Shown in pieces: positions 1 through 6,699 of a stretch of 14,696 nt of DNA. Origin of the DNA: Candidatus Heimdallarchaeota archaeon AB_125 (GTDB taxonomy: Archaea; Asgardarchaeota; Heimdallarchaeia; Heimdallarchaeales; Heimdallarchaeaceae). The notes under the pieces are model-generated. The model was not told the DNA's origin and did not search any database. It saw only the letters and a program-made list of their open reading frames with translations. The first letter of the stretch is position 1, and every line of letters starts with the position of its first letter. The translations under genes and the position numbers were made by a program. The DNA lies in NCBI GenBank assembly GCA_001940755.1, contig MEHH01000035.1, positions 1-14,696 of the forward strand, given 5' to 3'.

Positions 1-1
1 A

Positions 2-439
2 TTTAATACTATAGAAAACTCAAGTTATACAACAAAATCTGATAAAAAGCAAATTATCTGGAATTTATCTGAGATGAATTTTCAAGACTTTCTTTCATCT
101 CTAGGTCATTTAAACAAGAAGTGGATTGCTCATGCTTTCGGTCAAGCAGAGGACAAATTATCATTTATGCTGGAAAATGAGAAATTATCTATTTCTGATA
201 TTCGTGATTTAAAAGAATCTGGAGTTAATACAATAGTAAGTTTCAGTTTAGATTCTAGTTCAATACCTGTATATCAGAGGAATAGGATGAATTTTCTATT
301 TATTCCTTTTGTGGATTATTGCAACATAGCTTTACGTAAATTTGCACAGATTCTTCAACTAGAAACAAATGAAAAAGTTCTCTTCCATCCTTTTGAGACA
401 AAAGAATGGATGGGTTATCAAGATTTACATGAACGATGA
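2..439 (+). CDS. C-terminal part of a phosphatase-like protein, cut by the left edge
   Basis: The frame is open from base 2 with no stop, so the gene probably begins outside the window; the ATG at 74 is only the first internal methionine. The visible part looks like a dual-specificity phosphatase fold: a segment beginning KKWIAHAFGQ, an SISDIRDLKESGVNTIVSF helix-strand unit, then FLFIPFVDY and the strand KVLFHP where active enzymes read HCxxGxxR. The catalytic Cys is replaced by Pro and no Arg follows at the expected spacing. The protein also ends about 20 residues later, earlier than an active enzyme would. It is either an inactive pseudophosphatase-like domain or a decayed gene. Only 45 bases separate it from the methyltransferase gene downstream, so they may be cotranscribed. 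The fold assignment is by motif resemblance only. Confidence 0.5.
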   Translation, partial: FNTIENSSYTTKSDKKQIIWNLSEMNFQDFLSSLGHLNKKWIAHAFGQAEDKLSFMLENEKLSISDIRDLKESGVNTIVSFSLDSSSIPVYQRNRMNFLFIPFVDYCNIALRKFAQILQLETNEKVLFHPFETKEWMGYQDLHER

Positions 440-484
440 TAAACTTAAGAAGTATAATCAAATATTGAAAATTAGGGGGAGAAC

Positions 485-1810
485 ATGGATACCTTGGTTC
501 CGTTAATTCTAACTTCACTTGAACAAGTAGATGAAGGACGTTCGATAAGATCTGTTCTCCGATTTCACATTCAGGAAAGTGATTTAACAGATTTTGAAAT
601 ATCTACACTATACTATCATATTTTTGAAATATATAGGAAGCTAAATCTGATAGATCAGTATATTAAAACAAGCACTTCTTCTTTCTCTTTAAGGAAAATC
701 AAATTCAGAACGAGAGCTCTTCTGAGATTTGCTACTCAACTTCTTAAAATTGAAAAAGAACCTATTAGTAGAGTAATTGAATTATTAGAACCATATTACA
801 GAGAGATTGCAGACTTAGAACTGGATGATTTACTTCTTTCAATAAATGATTTAACTGAGGATATGCTTTATGAAAATAAACATGATTTTGCATCAAGAGC
901 AGCTCTGGATTATTTCACTCCTACTTGGATAATAAGAAAATTCTCTGAACAATGGGGAGAAGATTTTACAAAAGAAGTTCTTTCTACTTTTCTTGAAACA
1001 ATGCCAATGTATGTGAGGATTAATGATTTGAAATCACATCTTGAGGAAATAATTACTGGATTTAAGGAACAAAAAATTTCTTTTACAATAGACAGTGATA
1101 TACCAAACTTGCTTAAAATTGAAAATAGTCCTATCCCAATCCCTCGCACAAAGGAGTTCCAAAGTGGTAAAATTGTGATCCAGCAGAAAGCTTCTGCTTT
1201 AGCATCTCTTGTTTTAGATGTAAGAGCTAATGATCAAATTCTTGATATGTGTGCTTCTCCAGGAAGTAAGACTTCACATATTGCGGCTTTATTGGATAAT
1301 AACTCAAAGATTACAGCTGTTGATATAAACAGAGAGCGTATTAGTATTTTAAAGGATAGACTAAAATTACTTGGTGTTAAACAAGTAGCAATTATTCAAA
1401 GTGATTCTAAGGAATTAAGCAAAATCACCACTGATAAATTTGATCGAATATTGGTTGATCCTCCTTGTTCTAGTTCTGGGACATATTCTTCCCGTCCAGA
1501 AAATAAGTGGAGATTGAAAAAACGAGATTTACGTTGGTATGTTGATTTACAAAAAGATTTGTTAGAAGAAGCTTCTCGATTAATCAAACAAGATGGTGTT
1601 ATAGTATTCTCAACTTGTTCATTGTTTCATGATGAGAATCAAAATATAATCACATCCTTTCTTGAAAAGAATAGCGATTTCAAATTAGAAAAACCATTAC
1701 CTATTATTGGAATTATTAAGAAAACGCCTTACGGCGAAGTACAGGAATTATATCCTCATTTACATGAAACTGAAGGATTTTTTGTTGCAAAGATTAGAAA
1801 AAAGAAGTAG
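485..1810 (+). CDS. RsmB/NSUN-family RNA (cytosine-5) methyltransferase
   Basis: This is an S-adenosylmethionine-dependent enzyme that methylates C5 of cytosine in rRNA or tRNA. Residues 1 to about 130 form a helical NusB-like region as in RsmB, residues about 150-230 form the pre-catalytic domain, and the Rossmann methyltransferase domain follows. The SAM-binding loop is DMCASPGSKTS (254-264) and the acidic ribose ligand is D280. The two catalytic cysteines are present: DPPC (C328, motif IV) and STCS (C378, motif VI). The length of 441 aa is normal for RsmB-like proteins with a NusB domain. The start at ATG 485 is supported by a purine-rich Shine-Dalgarno run (AGGGGGAG) just upstream. The gene converges on the gelsolin-like gene with an 18-base gap. 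The exact RNA target cannot be read from sequence. Confidence 0.93.
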   Translation: MDTLVPLILTSLEQVDEGRSIRSVLRFHIQESDLTDFEISTLYYHIFEIYRKLNLIDQYIKTSTSSFSLRKIKFRTRALLRFATQLLKIEKEPISRVIELLEPYYREIADLELDDLLLSINDLTEDMLYENKHDFASRAALDYFTPTWIIRKFSEQWGEDFTKEVLSTFLETMPMYVRINDLKSHLEEIITGFKEQKISFTIDSDIPNLLKIENSPIPIPRTKEFQSGKIVIQQKASALASLVLDVRANDQILDMCASPGSKTSHIAALLDNNSKITAVDINRERISILKDRLKLLGVKQVAIIQSDSKELSKITTDKFDRILVDPPCSSSGTYSSRPENKWRLKKRDLRWYVDLQKDLLEEASRLIKQDGVIVFSTCSLFHDENQNIITSFLEKNSDFKLEKPLPIIGIIKKTPYGEVQELYPHLHETEGFFVAKIRKKK

Positions 1811-1828
1811 ATTAGAGAATTCAGCACC

Positions 1829-2428
1829 TTAGTATATTATTTCCAAGAGGTTATCAATCTTATCTATCAACTCACGTCTGAGCTTGGTTCGTAATGGTTT
1901 TTCAACATTTTTTAGCAATTCAATATCTGAATCTGATAGAATTTTAGATGCAAGTATTTTGACAGTCTCATCTGAATCATATGATTTTAGATACTGTGCA
2001 ATTTGATGGGCTTTTTGTTTAGTTTTGGTTTCAATTGTTATCTGCTTTAAACCTTGTAAAGCTGGTACTGTTTTTTCACCATATACATATGCTTTTCCCC
2101 CTAAATCCGGTTTTGTTGAAATAGAGGCTTCTTCAGAAGCAATTTCTTCTAATTTCCTTATTAGATTTGGTAAAATTCTATCTCTTTCTTCTAGTTCAAT
2201 GTTTATAATTTGGTATTTTGATCCTTTTCTTATTTTAAGATTGGTAGCTGCTCTTCCTGCCCAATAGGCTAAAGATGAGGGAATTCCATCTTTTCTATAG
2301 ATATAGATTCTCTTTTCTACCCTATCTACGATTAGATATGCTCCATTATCTTCATAGAAACTCTCTCTTTTTGCAGGTACTTCATTATAGCTTCCATCCC
2401 TTCTTACTGAAAAAACACGAAGACCCAT
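1829..2428 (-). CDS. gelsolin-like domain protein (probable)
   Basis: The first 95 residues resemble a single gelsolin/villin repeat: a VPAKRESFYEDNGAYLIVD stretch (a short helix or turn, then a strand), the strand KRIYIYRKDG, then a helix rich in small residues (SSLAYWAGRAATNL, about 51-64). This matches the usual pattern in which 'dvfild...iyvWiG' is followed by an Ala-rich helix, although the W-x-G of the strand is not conserved. Residues 100-199 are mostly helical and highly charged and are not recognised. Gelsolin repeats bind actin in eukaryotes, and single-domain and two-domain gelsolin-like proteins are known from Asgard archaea. Actin regulation is therefore a plausible role here, by inference. 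It lies 59 bases downstream of queC and has its own TATA box, so it need not belong to the preQ0 operon. The alternative is an unrelated archaeal alpha/beta protein. Confidence 0.6.
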   Translation of the reverse strand: MGLRVFSVRRDGSYNEVPAKRESFYEDNGAYLIVDRVEKRIYIYRKDGIPSSLAYWAGRAATNLKIRKGSKYQIINIELEERDRILPNLIRKLEEIASEEASISTKPDLGGKAYVYGEKTVPALQGLKQITIETKTKQKAHQIAQYLKSYDSDETVKILASKILSDSDIELLKNVEKPLRTKLRRELIDKIDNLLEIIY

Positions 2429-2447
2429 TTTAATACCCCAGTGTCAA

Positions 2448-2459
2448 CATTATATATGT
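2448..2459 (-). promoter_or_regulatory. TATA box of the gelsolin-like gene
   Basis: On the minus strand the bases read ACATATATAATG. The centre lies about 26 bases upstream of the ATG at 2428. That is the normal archaeal distance from TATA box to transcription start, so the message would be essentially leaderless. A perfect 12-bp palindrome lies just upstream at 2468-2479. Confidence 0.5.
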
Positions 2460-2467
2460 TCACACAT

Positions 2468-2479
2468 AAAAACGTTTTT
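2468..2479. repeat. 12-bp palindrome AAAAACGTTTTT
   Basis: This is a perfect inverted repeat in the gap between queC and the gelsolin-like gene. It begins about 9 bases after the queC stop and lies just upstream of the TATA box of the next gene. It could be an operator, or, because both halves are A/T runs, a transcription stop for the preQ0 operon. The sequence alone does not decide. Confidence 0.4.
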
Positions 2480-2487
2480 TCTAAAAG

Positions 2488-3204
2488 TTACTTGTAAACA
2501 GTTGGATCATTGATGTTTGCCTGTATAAATGCCCTTTTTCTTCTTTGACATGATTCACATAAGCCACAATGTATCGGTTTTCCCTCTTTTGTCCAATCTT
2601 TCACTTGATAGCAAGATGATGATAAACCTATTTCTGCTTCATTTTCTTCAAGAAAACGGACAATATCCTTTTTGTCTGCATCATGAAATGGAGCTTGGAT
2701 TGTTATCTGATTAAGGCATCCTAGTTCCAATGCTTTGTTCATTCTATTTACAAAATCTAAGGTGTTATCAGAAAAAGTAGTTCCTTCTTCTTTATTAGCT
2801 CCAAAGATAATATCAGTTGGTACTTTTGAACTATCCGCTAAAGATGCAGCTATAGATAGAAAAAGAAGGTTTCTTCCTGGAACCCAAACTTCCATAGCAG
2901 TATGTAGAGTTAGTTCTTCCTCATCTAATTGTTCAATGGAATTAATTCTTGGTAATTCTTTTTCAAGTTTGGTGAGACTAGAACCAGCTTTTTGCGAAAA
3001 CTCTTCTAGAAAAGGTAAATGGAGAATTTCATTTTTTAATGATAGTAGAGAAGAAAAAGTTTTACTAATCCTATCAATTGTTTTATCCTCTTTACTACCA
3101 TAGAGAAAACTTAGCAAGAATATTTCATCATATTTTTGCAATGCCCAGTACAGACATGCTGTTGAATCCATACCTCCAGAAAACAGAACAATTGCTTTTT
3201 TCAT
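2488..3204 (-). CDS. queC: 7-cyano-7-deazaguanine synthase QueC
   Basis: QueC converts 7-carboxy-7-deazaguanine to preQ0, using ATP and ammonia. The protein opens with the PP-loop ATP-binding motif FSGGMDST. It carries WVPGRN and FGANKEEGTT in the positions of the QueC core and ends with the zinc site formed by C(Y) and HCGLCESCQRRKRAF, four cysteines in all. The chosen start, MKKAIVLFSGG, is where the family normally begins; a methionine seven codons upstream (ATG at 3225) is the alternative, and neither has a well-spaced Shine-Dalgarno site. It is the last gene of the preQ0 operon, 13 to 34 bases after queD depending on the start. The length of 238 aa is normal. In archaea preQ0 is the base inserted by tRNA-guanine transglycosylase on the way to archaeosine. 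Confidence 0.95.
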   Translation of the reverse strand: MKKAIVLFSGGMDSTACLYWALQKYDEIFLLSFLYGSKEDKTIDRISKTFSSLLSLKNEILHLPFLEEFSQKAGSSLTKLEKELPRINSIEQLDEEELTLHTAMEVWVPGRNLLFLSIAASLADSSKVPTDIIFGANKEEGTTFSDNTLDFVNRMNKALELGCLNQITIQAPFHDADKKDIVRFLEENEAEIGLSSSCYQVKDWTKEGKPIHCGLCESCQRRKRAFIQANINDPTVYK

Positions 3205-3238
3205 CCTTCTCACTATTCCAACCATATTTTCGTATTAT

Positions 3239-3718
3239 TCACGTATTATTTTCTATTTTGTTATTTTCTTCTGTATATGAAACAACGCTTGTAGGTGTTT
3301 CTGCCATTATAATAGTTATCTTGAATTGAGGGTATTGTTCTTTTATTAAATGATGAAAATACTTAGCAAGTAATTCAACAGTCGTTGCTTCTAAAGGCAA
3401 CAAAATCACATCATCCTTTGGAAAACGATAAAATTTCCCTTCACATGTTTCGATTATAATTTGATCATCAATTATGGAAATATTCAAGTCCTTATTGTAT
3501 TCAGGGATAAGAATTCTATGATCATATTGCTTTATTATCTTCCCTACATTTGTTTTGAAGATACCGAAATCTATTAACATACCATTTTCATCAACTTCTC
3601 CCTCAGCTTCAACTTCGATATTATAGTTATGACCATGAATACGGGCACATTTATCATGTCTAGTTAACATATGTGCTGAAGCAAGAGTCAATTTGTCTCC
3701 AGAGATTTTTAATTTCAT
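3239..3718 (-). CDS. queD: 6-carboxy-5,6,7,8-tetrahydropterin synthase QueD (PTPS family)
   Basis: QueD converts dihydroneopterin triphosphate, or a related product, to 6-carboxy-tetrahydropterin, the second step to preQ0. The zinc ligands are H16 (ASAHML) and H28 and H30 (HGH). The catalytic cysteine is C24, in the spacing C-x3-HGH that marks QueD-type members of the PTPS family. The DHR pair at D66-H67 and the AETPTSVVSY substrate-binding segment near the C-terminus are also present. There is an insertion-like segment of about 25 residues (about 75-100, DLNISIIDDQ onward) relative to compact bacterial QueD, as is common in archaeal members. It sits 8 bases after the DUF366 gene and 13 or 34 bases before queC, so it is translated within the same operon. 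Confidence 0.93.
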   Translation of the reverse strand: MKLKISGDKLTLASAHMLTRHDKCARIHGHNYNIEVEAEGEVDENGMLIDFGIFKTNVGKIIKQYDHRILIPEYNKDLNISIIDDQIIIETCEGKFYRFPKDDVILLPLEATTVELLAKYFHHLIKEQYPQFKITIIMAETPTSVVSYTEENNKIENNT

Positions 3719-3726
3719 TTTAACAC

Positions 3727-4344
3727 CTATATTGTTCTAGTTTTTGCAACATCCTCTTTAATTCTAGATATTTCTTTTGCATAATTTTCTGCAATTTGAA
3801 TTGCTAAAGATTGTATTTCATCTACATTAATTCCAAGATCTAATAATCCTACAGCTTGGACATGTTCAGGTACACCAGTACTTAGGATGTTTAGCCCAAA
3901 GTGGATTTTGCTGCTTGATTTTCCCACCGTAGCAATTCCAACATTCAATTTCTTTCCATCAATAAAAATATCTGTACCTTTTTTTTCAACTTCTATTTCT
4001 TTTTCCTTCAAGATATCGATAGTTATTTGAGTTAGTATCCTCAACCTGTAATACTCTATTTCCATATTTGGTGGTTGAATATCAAACTCTTCAATTATAA
4101 AGTGTAAACTGTCATCAGAGCTTATCAAGATATTACTTAAGTGTGATTCTCTGATGATATCCTTGATATCTACCATTTCTTTTGGAGATAACTTCATTCC
4201 ACCTCTGAAAACCAGAATACTTTCCCCAATTACTCCATATTTCTCTGCAGCATAATGACTTGAAATCTGCGACCCATCATATATCATTTTATTAGAAAAT
4301 TCTTCCAAAATTATAGTGTAAGGTGATTTATTGACTGTTTTCAT
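3727..4344 (-). CDS. DUF366 family protein inside the preQ0 operon
   Basis: I recognise this as a member of the uncharacterised DUF366 family. The family features seen are the N-terminal YDGSQISSHYAAEKYG, the FRGGMKLSPKEMVD segment, the ISSDDSLHFIIEEFD segment, and the later GKKLNVGIATVGKSSSKIHFGLN and TGVPEHVQAVGLLDLG. The length of about 205 aa fits the family. No signal peptide, membrane segment or cysteine cluster is present. Its start overlaps the end of the mptA/folE2 gene by 17 bases and queD begins 8 bases after its stop, so it is firmly inside the operon and probably translationally coupled. The four known enzymes from GTP to preQ0 are all present beside it, so it is not obviously filling a missing step. 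An accessory, regulatory or post-preQ0 role is the inference. No catalytic function can be claimed. Confidence 0.88.
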   Translation of the reverse strand: MKTVNKSPYTIILEEFSNKMIYDGSQISSHYAAEKYGVIGESILVFRGGMKLSPKEMVDIKDIIRESHLSNILISSDDSLHFIIEEFDIQPPNMEIEYYRLRILTQITIDILKEKEIEVEKKGTDIFIDGKKLNVGIATVGKSSSKIHFGLNILSTGVPEHVQAVGLLDLGINVDEIQSLAIQIAENYAKEISRIKEDVAKTRTI

Positions 4345-5299
4345 TTTCCTCTAATCCATTGAGTTGTTCTAATAATTCCTTTAATGAAGTTCTAACTTCT
4401 GCAACTGCATTATGCTGATGAATACTTTCGTAATTAATTTGTTTTACGCAAATTACTGTTTCTGGAGGTTGATTTATGTATCTCTTAGCAACTTTCTGTA
4501 AAATAGTTCTTACAACATCTTCCACAAAAGCAGGATGTTGATGTGCATAGAGAACCACAGCTTGTTCATCTTTTCTCTTTAATACTTCATGAGTTGGGGA
4601 GCTCATTGATGTTTCAAGTATTCCAATAATGTCTTCTAGCTCTACTCTCTCAGCATCTCTTGGTTGTTCAAGAACTAAGATTGATTTTGACCTCTGATTG
4701 TGTGAAGCTAAAGGGATGTTTTCAAGAACAAAATCTATCTGCTCTTTTGTAAACCCTTCTTCTGTAAGCTTTTCCTTAGAAAAATCTTTAGAAAGTTCTT
4801 GAGAACAAGGACAAACAGTGGTACCTTCTACTTCAGCTCCGATTATTTTTGTAATAGTAACAGTATCTCCGTTTTTTTGAGCAAGAGCTCCAGCTCGCAA
4901 TTTGTGAACACTGGATTTTTTTCTACTAACTGCTTCTGAATATGTTTCCATCTCATAATCTGCAGTTAGTTTTACCTCGGCATTTGTTGCTCCTGGTTGA
5001 ATCGAAAGAATCTTTTCAGCAATCTGAGCACATAGTTCTTCACAATCAGAGATTACTTCACCTGTGAGTGTTGCTATCACTTCATTGATTGCTTCTAGAT
5101 TTCGAGACATATGAATCCCTCGTTTTGAAGGTAATAGATCAACATAAACATCAATCTTTGCAGATAATTCATTATACTCTCCAAAACGTTTACGACGAAT
5201 AATTTTTGGAATGTCACTCACACCTACCCTTCTAATACCTATCTGAATCTTTGATTCATCCGCTTGAACATCTGATAATTTTTTGCTATTTAGATTCAT
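4328..5299 (-). CDS. mptA: GTP cyclohydrolase, MptA/FolE2 type (GCYH-IB)
   Basis: The enzyme opens the imidazole ring of GTP and makes a dihydroneopterin phosphate, the first committed step to 7-deazaguanines and pterins. Diagnostic segments are RGIHMSR (60-66), the metal-site GTTVCPCSQ (C163 and C165), SHNQRS (199-204), LKRKDEQAVVLYAHQHPAFVEDVVR cut into its usual order, and the closing KQINYESIHQHNAVAEV. These belong to the FolE2/MptA family and not to classic FolE. Archaeal MptA produces the 2',3'-cyclic phosphate and FolE2 the triphosphate; sequence motifs alone do not settle which. The length of 323 aa is normal. It starts 9 bases after the queE stop and overlaps the DUF366 gene by 17 bases. 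Its location in the operon implies use for preQ0, possibly shared with pterin synthesis. Confidence 0.93.
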   Translation of the reverse strand: MNLNSKKLSDVQADESKIQIGIRRVGVSDIPKIIRRKRFGEYNELSAKIDVYVDLLPSKRGIHMSRNLEAINEVIATLTGEVISDCEELCAQIAEKILSIQPGATNAEVKLTADYEMETYSEAVSRKKSSVHKLRAGALAQKNGDTVTITKIIGAEVEGTTVCPCSQELSKDFSKEKLTEEGFTKEQIDFVLENIPLASHNQRSKSILVLEQPRDAERVELEDIIGILETSMSSPTHEVLKRKDEQAVVLYAHQHPAFVEDVVRTILQKVAKRYINQPPETVICVKQINYESIHQHNAVAEVRTSLKELLEQLNGLEENENSQ

Positions 5300-5308
5300 T
5301 TTTTTTCC

Positions 5309-6118
5309 CTACAAGATTTCTATGGCTTTGTGCATTTGTATTGATATGCCAATTTTATCTGGTGATAGATATTTTCCAGCAATTTGAGAAAAATTATCTA
5401 CTTGGTCCCATGTTGGTTGCTCAATTTTCGAGTTTGATGTTGGCGTAACAAATTGGATAACAATGGGAAGTTCTATTAAACCACACTTTTTTGCTATAAA
5501 ATCAAAATCTTCTTTTTTTGAGGTTTTGGTTATTACAGTTTTTGCAAACACTTTAGATCCAGCTTTTTTCAAAATTCTGCTCATTTCTACTTCCCTATCT
5601 ACAAGTTTTTTCCATTCCAAAGCAGCATTTGCTGTTCTATCCTTTATATCTACGCACGCATAGTCGATTTTTTCTGCAATATTCTCTAGAAAAGAAAGGT
5701 TATCAGTGTAAGCTGTTTCAAGATATGTATTAAATCCTGTATCTTTAAGAGAAGTAATTATGTCTTTTACAAACATTTCTTGATACAAAGGCTCTCCTCC
5801 AGTCAAGCTTACTGAATGTAGATCTTTAGTTGAAAGTTCCTTCACAATATTCAATACATCTTCTGATGTCAAAGGATTAGTAGTTTCTGTAAAAGATTGA
5901 GTACCTGCTTTAGTCTCAATGAAGCATTTTGCTGGGGTTGTACTCCATGATTTAGGAGAATCACACCAAATACAACCTTTTGTTCCATGAGCTCCTAATG
6001 CAAGAGGACAACCTGAAAATCTAATGAAAATCTGCCTTAATCCATAGCAACTTCCCTCAACTGCTGCTCCTTCGCCTTGGAAACTTGAGAAAATTTCTTG
6101 TATGTAACCCTGTGACAT
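5309..6118 (-). CDS. queE: 7-carboxy-7-deazaguanine synthase QueE (radical SAM)
   Basis: QueE contracts the ring of 6-carboxy-tetrahydropterin to 7-carboxy-7-deazaguanine, with a [4Fe-4S] cluster and S-adenosylmethionine. The N-terminus EIFSSFQGEG is typical of the family. The cluster motif is formed by C37, C49 and C52 (GCP ... GCIWCDS), a C-x11-C-x2-C spacing and not the plain CxxxCxxC of most radical SAM enzymes. The SAM-contacting SLTGGEPLYQ is at about 105-114. The length of 269 aa is slightly more than usual. It is the first gene of a five-gene operon; a TATA-like box about 27 bases upstream of its ATG suggests a leaderless message. The E2-like gene upstream ends 74 bases away with a T-run, so the operon begins here. 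Confidence 0.94.
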   Translation of the reverse strand: MSQGYIQEIFSSFQGEGAAVEGSCYGLRQIFIRFSGCPLALGAHGTKGCIWCDSPKSWSTTPAKCFIETKAGTQSFTETTNPLTSEDVLNIVKELSTKDLHSVSLTGGEPLYQEMFVKDIITSLKDTGFNTYLETAYTDNLSFLENIAEKIDYACVDIKDRTANAALEWKKLVDREVEMSRILKKAGSKVFAKTVITKTSKKEDFDFIAKKCGLIELPIVIQFVTPTSNSKIEQPTWDQVDNFSQIAGKYLSPDKIGISIQMHKAIEIL

Positions 6119-6139
6119 CGAAATGTAATTTTCTTAACT

Positions 6140-6150
6140 CTAAATAAAAA
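6140..6150 (-). promoter_or_regulatory. TATA-like box of the preQ0 operon
   Basis: The minus strand reads TTTTTATTTAG, centred about 27 bases upstream of the queE ATG. It lies in the 74-base gap after the E2-like gene. The distance implies transcription starting at or very near the ATG. No riboswitch-like structure fits in the short space between, so control by a preQ1-type riboswitch is unlikely. Confidence 0.45.
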
Positions 6151-6178
6151 TTCCTTATGTTGATATGTTTGGCATGAG

Positions 6179-6187
6179 GAAAAAAAG
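6179..6187 (-). terminator. T-run terminator after the E2-like gene
   Basis: Seven consecutive T on the minus strand (the A-run at 6180-6186 on the plus strand) begin about 7 bases after the E2 stop codon. No strong hairpin precedes it; archaeal termination can occur at such oligo-T tracts. It separates the E2 unit from the preQ0 operon. Confidence 0.4.
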
Positions 6188-6192
6188 TGATT

Positions 6193-6660
6193 TTACAGAC
6201 TGTATTTACCAATTTGATCAAAAGTAGCATACTTTTCAACATATTCCCGAACTTTTCTAGCGTATTCCTTAGTATCTCTTTTCATCAGATTAGCTGCAGT
6301 TGAATTTAATGGATCATCGGGATTTGGATTACATAAGATGAAACGTATAGATTCTATAACATCTACGAGATTATTAGCTGGTGTCCAATCAGCACCAAGC
6401 ACTCCGACACATATTCTAGTATCGAATACATTTGCGTGAAAAACTTTTGTTAGCATTTTTACCTTTGGTGGTTTAAATGGGTATTCTCTTGGAATTTCTA
6501 CTTCAAGAACAAAAACACCATTTTCATATAATCCTGCTCCGAAGATAAATCCCCTCCAGTGAAGTGTATTTCCATCAACAGGTTTGAAAGTTGGCAACTC
6601 TTTTTTTAGTTCATTAGCTTCGATTGCTATTCTTGGCCAAAATTCTTCTTCTGCTAACAT
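6193..6660 (-). CDS. ubiquitin-conjugating enzyme (E2) fold protein
   Basis: The protein covers a whole UBC domain (155 aa) with little else. It has an N-terminal helix (about 2-20), the beta-meander containing FVLEVEIPREYPFKPPKVKML (the YPxxPP turn at 60-65, with the strand around it), the active-site region FHANVFDTRIC with catalytic C84, then W92 in ADWTPANNL, and the helix VDVIESIRFIL followed by NPNPDDPLN. The usual HPN triad reads H75-A76-N77: the asparagine that supports isopeptide formation is kept and proline is replaced by alanine. In eukaryotes E2 enzymes carry ubiquitin or a ubiquitin-like protein as a thioester; Asgard archaea are known to encode such proteins. No E1, RING protein, ubiquitin or JAMM protease is in this window, so its partners are elsewhere or it is specialised. 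A 54-residue ORF lies 39 bases upstream on the same strand. Confidence 0.95.
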   Translation of the reverse strand: MLAEEEFWPRIAIEANELKKELPTFKPVDGNTLHWRGFIFGAGLYENGVFVLEVEIPREYPFKPPKVKMLTKVFHANVFDTRICVGVLGADWTPANNLVDVIESIRFILCNPNPDDPLNSTAANLMKRDTKEYARKVREYVEKYATFDQIGKYSL

Positions 6661-6699
6661 TAACTCAAATCCAGTTGTTTTTTAGAAGACAGCTAAAAT

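Noticed and set aside
2735..3103. 122-residue plus-strand frame
   Set aside because: It lies entirely within queC on the other strand and has no recognisable motif or promoter; a shadow of QueC codons.
3078..3329. Plus-strand frame spanning the queC-queD junction
   Set aside because: It is opposite two well-identified genes and gives a hydrophobic low-quality product.
6057..6242. Minus-strand frame bridging the E2 and queE genes
   Set aside because: It overlaps the ends of both genes in another frame and covers the promoter and T-run of the gap.
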